Shown here: one piece after another, positions 30,471 through 37,299 of the stretch
Layout of the letters: each line of letters opens with the position of its first letter
How positions within the stretch are numbered: the stretch's first letter is position 1
DNA from: Chara braunii
Lineage: Eukaryota; Streptophyta; Charophyceae; Charales; Characeae
DNA: 37,299 bases
Direction of reading: 5' to 3'
Assembly (NCBI GenBank): GCA_003427395.1
Contig: BFEA01000258.1
Span: 1,497,354 to 1,534,652 of the forward strand
Translations under genes and position numbers: made by a program
The notes under the pieces: generated by a model
The model's database searches: none
The model's input: only the letters and a program-made list of their open reading frames with translations
Told to the model about the DNA's origin: nothing

Positions 30471-30529
30471 CTGTTTGTCAGTAAAAACAAAGAAACAAAG
30501 TTTTTCGTTCTTTAAACAGTTGATTCTCT

Positions 30530-30559
30530 CCCCCCCCCCCCCCCCCCCCTTTTTTTTTT
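30530..30559 (+). repeat. C20-T10 homopolymer junction
   Basis: About 20 C followed by about 10 T, just beyond the presumed right side of the DIRS element. Length may be imprecise. Confidence 0.85.
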
Positions 30560-33500
30560 CTTTTTAATCCACAACGATTGTACAACTTGTTTTATTCTCT
30601 GGTGGAAAAAGAAGTCCTGAGCAGGTGGTCCCCTTCCGATCCGACCTGGTCTGTTGAAAAGTGCCCTTCTCGCAAATTGTATCTGTTCTAGGCGGAGTGT
30701 CAGATGACAGGGTACGATTCACTAACCATGGTTGTCACAGTGAGTGGGCACATAGACCATATCAATAGTATAAGGCTTCTTTAAAATAGGCCGCAGTTCA
30801 CGATGTTTGGTTGTTCTGACAAAATTCTTTTTGAGAAAGGATGTCAAAAATGACTCTCTAAACCATTGTCGTAGGTAAGGGGAGCGAACCGACAATCAAT
30901 CTCCAGCGATGAAGCCATCTGTCTTTGTTGTTTCCGTGAATAAAACGTGTATGAATTTGGTTGTGATTTCATGTACGTGGGTCAGCCAAAAAATTTTGAA
31001 TAACAAGAGAAAAACTATCAATGGGAAAGCAAGAGGAAAGCATCCTTCTTTCGGGCTTAATTCACAAAGAAAGACAACCTTTGATTTTCTGTCAATTCCA
31101 CGATGCATGAAAGTCTCATACTAATTCCTCGTACCTCTGTGGGTTCTCCCTCCTCGTCTGCTAGCGCCGACTTCTTAGCGAAAATTTTTTTAATTCTTAC
31201 AAATTCGCAGAGTTTTGGTTCTTTACAAACGCAAATCTGATTGGGAGGTTGGGGTACTTTTCAAGGGTGACATAATACATCCAACAAAATCAAAAGTCGA
31301 ACTCCCAAAATGCGCCACATCCAGACGGGGCTGAGGATATCAATCATCGCTCTCAGATTTCAATGGGGCTGGGAAGCTTCACAACAAGAGTCAAATTTGT
31401 TTCTGGAGGCGTTTTCCAACATTTCGTATTGCTCAGCTGGTAATGCCAGGAGTCAGGTTGTGTTTGGGACCAGGCAAAAGATAAGAACCGAATCGGGACT
31501 TTGGACTTTCCACAGTCGAAGGAGGGAAGTTTGAGTGTCAGTTGTTGCAGGTTTGACGCCTAAATTAGAAAGTAGGAAATAGGAAACACTCACTCTGGAT
31601 CCATGCGGAGACCAAACAACTCAGCTAATATCTGCAGTACCAAGCATTGGAGACCATTGCCTTTTTTTTTTTTTTTTTTTTTCCTTTGTCAGCCCTGCTG
31701 GTCCTTAAGAATTCAATTCCCAGGGTCCTGCGATATTCGGCGGGGAAGTCGGTTCATTAAACATCATTGTTTTCTGGCTGATACCCTCAGTTGAGGTTGC
31801 CTCCGATATACCAATTTAACTAAATTACTAGATGCAAAGATTTGCGGCGATTTTTCCATTAGTAGGACCTGGGTCGTGAAGACAATTTGTATCAATCACC
31901 CCTCTCGTTTTTCCCTGATCCCTCTCTATTGTTTTCCTTGGATATAATTTGTCGAAGCGAATTTGTTGGGATATTCAAGCGTTGTGGTATGCCGAGTCCG
32001 CTTGATAACAAAATTGATACTTCGAGGAGCATTCCGCTTAATAGTTTATTCTAGGCAATAATAGGTCGCGAAAACCAATATGCAGCGTTTGGACTAGTGA
32101 TTCCGTATGAGTAAAACCTTTTTTCTGCGAACAAGTTTTCCTGCTTTTTTTTTTTTTTTTTTTTTTTTTNTTNTTTTCCTCCTCCCTTCCCCCCCATTCT
32201 ACCCCCTTTTGTGATTTCGACCTTGATAGAGTCCCTTCTCCTTCTTTGAGTGGTTTTGAAGAGATTGATAAGTGTTTGACGTTCTAACAGCTGATTTTTA
32301 CAACAAGGTTAAATATTTTTAGAGCTTCTATTTTGTTAGAATTACTAGCAAAGAATCCATCGAGATAACAACAAATAATTTTGAAAAATCTAATTATTTC
32401 ATTTTCAAGTGTTTTTTTTTTTTTTTTTTTTGGCAATAAGGTTGGATCCTTTTAGAGTCATTCTTCCTTTCGTCCCCTTCCTCCCTTTCTCTTTTCCTTG
32501 CATAAGGCGCATAAAATCATGAGTGTTTTTAGCAAAACGACAAGGTGACATTTGAATTTTTAAAATACGGGAGAGTTTGTTACTGCAAACAACTCGTAGA
32601 AACAGAGCAAAAGGGAGCATTGAGTAAACTTAAAGTATAGCTGAATAGGATGATATCTTCCTTTCCTCTCCTTCCCCCTATTAGACTAGAGTGATGCTTC
32701 ATAAAATTCCCTTGGTTTGCTGAAGGAAAGGTTGAGTCGAGAAAAGGTGGAGGTAAAAATTTAATACTACTTTAAGCAAAATGACCTTAAATTTTCAGTT
32801 TAAGCAAGCTCTTTGAAAAATGATGCAAATTGCAGTTTTAAGTATTCCTAATTACTTCGAAAAAGACAGAATTAAAGCAACTTCATAAATAGGCATCTAT
32901 TAAAAGGAGGGAAAAATCAACCGAAAAGTCCTTGAAGACTTTTAGGTAAAGTGTTTTTCGAAATAAAAGGTTTAATGGGAGAAGGTGAGGATGTAGTGAA
33001 GGGGTCTGGTAGGAATTTGTCACTTTTTGAAGGATCATAAAATGTCCCTTATTGCTATGTAGATTCTGAAAAATGATGATTATTGCGATTCCAAGTATTC
33101 CTAGTTGCTGTAAAAGACAAAATTTTGAACAACTCGGATAGATTGTAGTTTTATAAAATAGCCGCCAATGTGATTTTCTAAAGAGAAAACAACCTAGATA
33201 CTTCGGAGATCTGTTTGTCGGATGAGATCAATTAAATAGAATTGAGTTCCTACTTCCTCCTTCCCTATCAGGGATGTTTCCATGCCCAATCCCTCGGGTC
33301 CACTGGCAAGGAGTATGCTGGCAATGAGATAGCAAAAGGTCTGACTCAGTCCTTATATTCTAAAACACAGACCGGTATAAGCTGAGGCAGTGGGGGAAGG
33401 GGGCTTGTTGATCCATGATAGTCATCTCCTGTCCCAAGGACAGTTCTGCTCCATTGGTCTCCCATGACGAGGATGTCGTCACTCCAACATCCGATATGTC

Positions 33501-33600
33501 CTCTATTTTTCACAGACAAACCGAAGGTCGATCTTGTAATTGGTTGTGTGGTTATCTATACCATGCATCCTTGTTTAATGTAATCCCAACTTGCAAAACT
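30560..33600. other. AT-rich DNA without recognisable genes
   Basis: Only short open frames with no recognisable motifs. T tracts at 31662-31682, 32145-32176 (with two N) and 32411-32431. No LTR, tRNA or other structured feature could be supported. The region from 32200 to 33250 is particularly AT-rich. Confidence 0.65.
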
Positions 33601-33614
33601 TAAACCCATTCTCA

Positions 33615-34811
33615 GGGCATGGCTTTTCGCAAGGCTGCTAGGTGGGCAGCTTGGTGTTTAAGTCCTGAAAGTTTTTGGGATATTTGGTCTGAAGTTTTCC
33701 AATGACCCAATTCCAGATCCCATATATCATTTATCGTCCCTACCCCTCTAGACAACCAAGAGTCGCCAAACGCTACCAAGCCAAAACAGGCAAATGATAC
33801 GCCATGTTCTATCAAGATCATCTGATTCTCAAACAATGGTTGGGTGAGGATGCGTTCCATAATCAATGGAGGCGAGCGCAGTGATGGGACACAGTTTCGC
33901 CACGCTCTCAGTATCCCATTTCAAACTCCATCCGATAATTTTTTCCGTAGATACGGTGCAATAAATATCGCTAGTCACACACAACGATCATCCTTCCATT
34001 TCCAAGCTTTGAGAAGGAAAGATTTGCCAACTGCCGCCATGGATAGGACGGTCCATACAGCGGTGCCCAGGGTATCCATCTAACCAAAAAGGCGACTATT
34101 TGGCATTCCGGGTCCAAAACAGACAATCCCCATAGTCTTTTGGGTTGGGTGACCGTTGCCCAAGCAATGAGGTTGGGGTATCAGCTCACTCGCCCTCCGA
34201 TAGACGTAGGATGGCTGGCCAAAAAATGGATTGCTTCCGGTTGGATACAAGATACGGCGGTAAGGCTGGTGTCAGCACTGCCCCGTTTTTGGAAATTGTT
34301 GATGGATCTGTTAGTAATCAAACAAGCGAGTTTGTTATGACAGATTATGCACCTGGCGGTTCCGACAGCAAACTGGTGTGCCAGAAAGACGTCCAGAGCA
34401 TTACCGTTGTGTGTTTTGTACGAAGGCATAAGAATTGAGGGCCTTCAACATATGCTTCTCCACTGTCGGTTGTCTGCGCCTTTTTGGGAATGGTGCCGAG
34501 GATATTCGATGCCTGTGCCACAATCCTCTTCAAGATGGTCAGATGATTTCATTTTGTTGGGCAATGCATCTCGTCGACAAACAGCTATTGGACCCTTGGG
34601 GTATGCAGAGGAGACATTGCGGGGTGCAATGCTTTGGACTCTTTGGACCCTCAGAAACTCTACAGTTAGAAGGAGAGAAAGGGTTACTCCCCTGATGATA
34701 AAAGCAGAGGTTAAATACAACATAAAGCAGGCCATTGTTACAGATTGGACACACAAAGTGGTGAATAAAGGATACCGGACCAAACCCATGACCACATTCC
34801 TTTCTCACTAG
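33615..34811 (+). pseudogene. LINE ORF2 3' region, plus strand
   Basis: Plus-strand translation reads GMAFRKAARWAAWCLSPESFWDIWSEVFQ near 33620, degenerate pieces to 34140, then LTRPPIDVGWLAKKWIASGWIQ and finally a clear block at 34347-34811. That block has LPLCVLYEGIRIEGLQHMLLHCRLSAPFWEWCRG, the zinc-finger-like C-terminal motif of plant LINEs (C, E-x2-QH, HC, W), then ETLRGAMLWTLWTLRNSTVRR and VVNKGYRTKPM to a TAG. This is the same family type as 22420-24240 but in opposite orientation. No RT core is visible, so it is probably 5'-truncated. Confidence 0.72.
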
Positions 34812-36380
34812 AGACAATTTTCAGATTTGGTCACAAGTACAGTGCAACAGCAGTCAGGACCGACACTAGTTTTCTCATCCTTTTTCTTGTGAGAGACCCG
34901 ATTGTTTCCTCATAAAGTTTTCATTTTGGTAAACTATCTTTCACCCTCCTTACAAGTTTCTTCCTTTTTTAAGGAAAGTTTAGTTCTATGAATGTGTACC
35001 TTTAAATAGTAATTTTTTTTTTGCTCGTTTGAATGTTATTTTTAACTGTACTCATAGTTGAAATAGCTCGAAACAGCTCGAAATAGTTAGTTTTCCCCTA
35101 CACGGGAGATGGTATAATGGGCTAGGGTACACGTTAGGGTAGAAGTTCTAAGTATTTATCTGTCTATCATGTTGTTACTTGGGAGAGACATTCCCGCTGT
35201 CCGGATCTATATCGGCCAGAGTTGTCGGGTCTGGAATTCGGCCTGCTGCTATCTTTTGTAAAGGATGCCGGACTCATTTCCCGACTTAATCGGAAAAAAA
35301 AAAAAACAAAAAAAAAAACCTTCATCCCCGCTACAACCGCTCTGCCCTAGCTGCCCCCCCCCGCTCCACGGTTACAGTGGACCCACCCCTATCGTGAAAA
35401 ATGAAAATGGGATCCCACAAGTCCTATGATCCCGGGACCTCATCGACGGAAGCGGCTGGTTGTTGTGGGCGGGTGTAGTGCCATCCCTGATAGAATGCAT
35501 ATGAAGGTGTGTTCGACCAAGGAAGCAGAACTGTGACTGTGAGTGCCTCTTCTTTTTCGGTACAAAGTAGGGGGTTGGCCTCTTCCGAAAATGGAAACAA
35601 CTACACATCCCCTGCAATCACGATCGCGCCTCCACGTGCGCGACCGTTTCCACTTGCACGACATTCCGAGACGAGATCCTACGGGCACAACGATCGCTTT
35701 ACGCGTTTCACCAATCAGACAAATACAAAAATACCTTTTTTTTTTTTGGGGGGGGGGGGGNGGAGCAAAAATCATTATATTACAAACATGGAAATCTTTG
35801 AGGCCGGCGGGGACCTCACAATTCTACCTGGAGTCACATAATCAAATACAAAATTATAGTTGCACCGCAATTGGGGAATGTTGCGCGGGGTAGTCAGACG
35901 AGCTGATGATTTTGTTTTATTTTTTATTTTTGGCTGACGATTTTCAACAAATATAGGGTCTCGCAAGCTATGATAGTTGAGGACTTTGCAAGATAGTAGT
36001 CTGCTGCGCACCCCGCGCAACGAGGGGGCGACAAGGTGGGGTGATCCGCATGCGTGTGCAACTTTGTGCAGCTTCTGGCAGTTCCTCCGTCATAGCCAAT
36101 TGTACAAAATTCCTTCCTTCGTTCGTTCTCATTCTTCGGGGGATCCGTAGCCACCCAGCCGCCATCGCGATTGCAATTTCCACTGTTGGCTATTGGTGTC
36201 ACTATCACTATAGACATACCTCATAGCCATAAACATCCGCCATAGCCAATAGCCATAGACATCCGCCGCGATTATCTGACGTTTACCGTAGCGAGTTCCG
36301 TCGCCTGCGCCTGAGGGACCACTTGAGATTGAGTGGCGGAAAAGTATGATGAGGTAGGCCAGCAACAGCTACCACTCTTT
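34812..36380. other. Non-coding spacer with homopolymers and small repeats
   Basis: No gene recognised. Notable: A runs at 35294-35320; a T11-G12 junction with one N at 35737-35762; a 12-bp perfect inverted repeat GTTGCGCGGGGT (35880-35891 with 36010-36021); and a short direct repeat with the core ATAGCCATA[A/G]ACATCCGCC near 36223 and 36249. Confidence 0.6.
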
Positions 36381-36381
36381 G

Positions 36382-36468
36382 CCCGAACAGAACGCCCGGT
36401 CATTATGGTTGCATCTAGACTGAAAGTTGCCCCAAATATGGCTATAACGATCGGGCGTTCTATTCGGG
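36382..36468. repeat. 87-bp hairpin with 25-bp arms
   Basis: 36382-36406 pairs with 36444-36468: 22 of 25 positions are complementary, with a 37-bp interior. The outer part of the left arm is CCCGAACAGAACGCCCGG. It resembles a tiny MITE or foldback element. No target-site duplication was seen. Confidence 0.85.
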
Positions 36469-36524
36469 AGACGTCGGTAGTCTATTGTCTTTAGTCCATC
36501 TTTCGTCTACCTATTTTGTTCGGT

Positions 36525-36752
36525 TTATTCTCGTCTTCAGTCTATCACCGTCTTCAGGCTATTGTCGTCTTCAGTCTATTTGTCGTGTCAGCCTATTTCA
36601 ATTCAGTCTATTCTCGTCTTCAGGCGATTGCCGTCTTCAATCTATTGTGATGCGTTCAGTCTATTGTCAGCTTCAGTCTATTGTCGTCTTCAGGCTGTTG
36701 CCGTCTTCAGTTTATAGTGATGTGTTCAGTCTATTGTCAACTTCAGTCTATT
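36525..36752. repeat. Minisatellite of about 19-bp units
   Basis: Degenerate units around GTCTTCAG[T/G]CTATTGTC recur about a dozen times, with higher-order blocks containing TGATG[C/T]GTTCAG. The serine-rich frames through it are artefacts. Confidence 0.85.
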
Positions 36753-36755
36753 TAT

Positions 36756-36878
36756 GGGGCTCGCTCCACCACTCACCAAATTTGCAAAATGAGAATGAAT
36801 CTTCCGCTGGATCGTGAAAAGATACAGCTCCAGATTTTCGTCTTTTGTGAATGTGGTGTGGGTGGTGGAGCGAGGCCC
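36756..36878. repeat. 123-bp hairpin-forming inverted repeat
   Basis: The left arm, containing CTCGCTCCACCACTCACC (36756-36777), is complementary with a few mismatches to the right arm, containing GGTGGTGGAGCGAGGCCC (36855-36878). Weaker complementarity continues inward. It directly follows the minisatellite. Confidence 0.75.
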
Positions 36879-36952
36879 TCTGACTATTGGCATATTCTGA
36901 AGGCAGTGTTCGTTCCAGATCCCCACAACCACAACTTGGGCAGTTGCGTGTG

Positions 36953-37045
36953 GGGGGCGGGCGAGAGGGGGAGAGGGGGGAGGAGAGGGGGCAGGGGAGG
37001 GGGAAGGTGACGGGAGGAGGGAGGAGGGAGGAGGGAGGAGGGAGA
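36953..37045 (+). repeat. G-rich tract with GGGAGGA repeats
   Basis: Nearly all-purine plus strand with many G3-G6 runs, ending in about five 7-bp GGGAGGA units. Potential quadruplex-forming DNA. A T tract of about 22 follows at 37097-37118; 37119-37299 shows nothing recognisable. Confidence 0.85.
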
Positions 37046-37299
37046 AATGCGAGTATGATGTGAGCCAAAGGTGGTGTAAGCAAGCTTTTCCTTCAGTTTT
37101 TTTTTTTTTTTTTTTTTTCGTGTGTCCTTTAGAAAGAAGAAAAACAACAACTGTTGTCGATTTCGCAACTCACCCACTCCGCCTGGCGGTGTCGTGTCCT
37201 CATCCGGATAGAACACCTACCTTTTTCCCCCTTCATTCTACTCTTTGATTTTCCTTTTTATCCTCTTTGTACATACTTCTCCCCGTCGTGCTGTCTATG

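Larger units (their letters stand above)
26500..30480. mobile_element. DIRS/kangaroo-like tyrosine-recombinase retrotransposon, degenerate
   Basis: A tyrosine recombinase on the plus strand (26595 to about 27542) converges with an RT/RNase H polyprotein on the minus strand (29484-27717), preceded by a minus-strand ORF1 (30470-29670). RT plus RNase H plus a tyrosine recombinase, with no protease or DDE integrase, defines the DIRS order. As I recall, kangaroo of Volvox carteri has its recombinase in the opposite orientation, as here. I could not identify the terminal or internal repeats that DIRS elements use for circularisation, so the ends are approximate. Confidence 0.82.

Noticed and set aside
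31310-31534. GCTCAGCTGGTAATGCC resembling a tRNA A box
   Set aside because: No matching B box at the right distance and no cloverleaf.

Overview
The window is eukaryotic nuclear DNA from the green lineage, dominated by repeats. The only clearly intact host gene encodes a 20S proteasome beta-5 subunit very close to land-plant PBE1 (642-1505). The first large LTR retrotransposon has a primer-binding site of plant initiator-tRNA-Met type, and a tyrosine-recombinase retrotransposon resembles the algal kangaroo group. Together with long homopolymers, assembly gaps and many microsatellites, this fits a large repeat-rich streptophyte alga genome. Chara is my best guess, but it is inference and unchecked.

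Layout. 1-1911: proteasome gene with a purine minisatellite in its leader and two decayed tandem copies of its 3' end. 1912-4425: microsatellites, long T tracts, inverted-repeat DNA and a 173-bp tandem duplication. 4426-18095: a minus-strand Ty3/Gypsy element with two 1.1-kb LTRs, PBS, gag, protease, RT, RNase H and integrase, all broken by frameshifts. Its gag is split by about 4.35 kb of foreign DNA (about 9802-14153) holding a 54-bp minisatellite, a 130-bp N gap and a striking chain of perfect short hairpins. 18900-22200: a second, more decayed Gypsy relic. 22420-24240: a minus-strand LINE 3' end. 24291-24468: a TTCC microsatellite. 25140-26150: a second, inverted, diverged copy of the hairpin-rich family found at 13240-14153. 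26500-30480: a DIRS/kangaroo-like element with its tyrosine recombinase on the plus strand and RT/RNase H and ORF1 on the minus strand. 30560-33600: AT-rich DNA without recognisable genes. 33615-34811: a plus-strand LINE 3' end. 34812-37299: non-coding DNA with two long hairpins, a roughly 19-bp minisatellite and a G-rich tract.

Working relations. Apart from the proteasome gene, almost every coding trace belongs to retroelements of three classes (LTR/Gypsy, LINE, DIRS), all carrying inactivating lesions. The two items most worth following are the hairpin-chain family, where two copies keep the same hairpins at the same places despite sequence divergence, and the opposite-strand tyrosine recombinase element, whose recombinase is interrupted by one stop just before the catalytic tyrosine.
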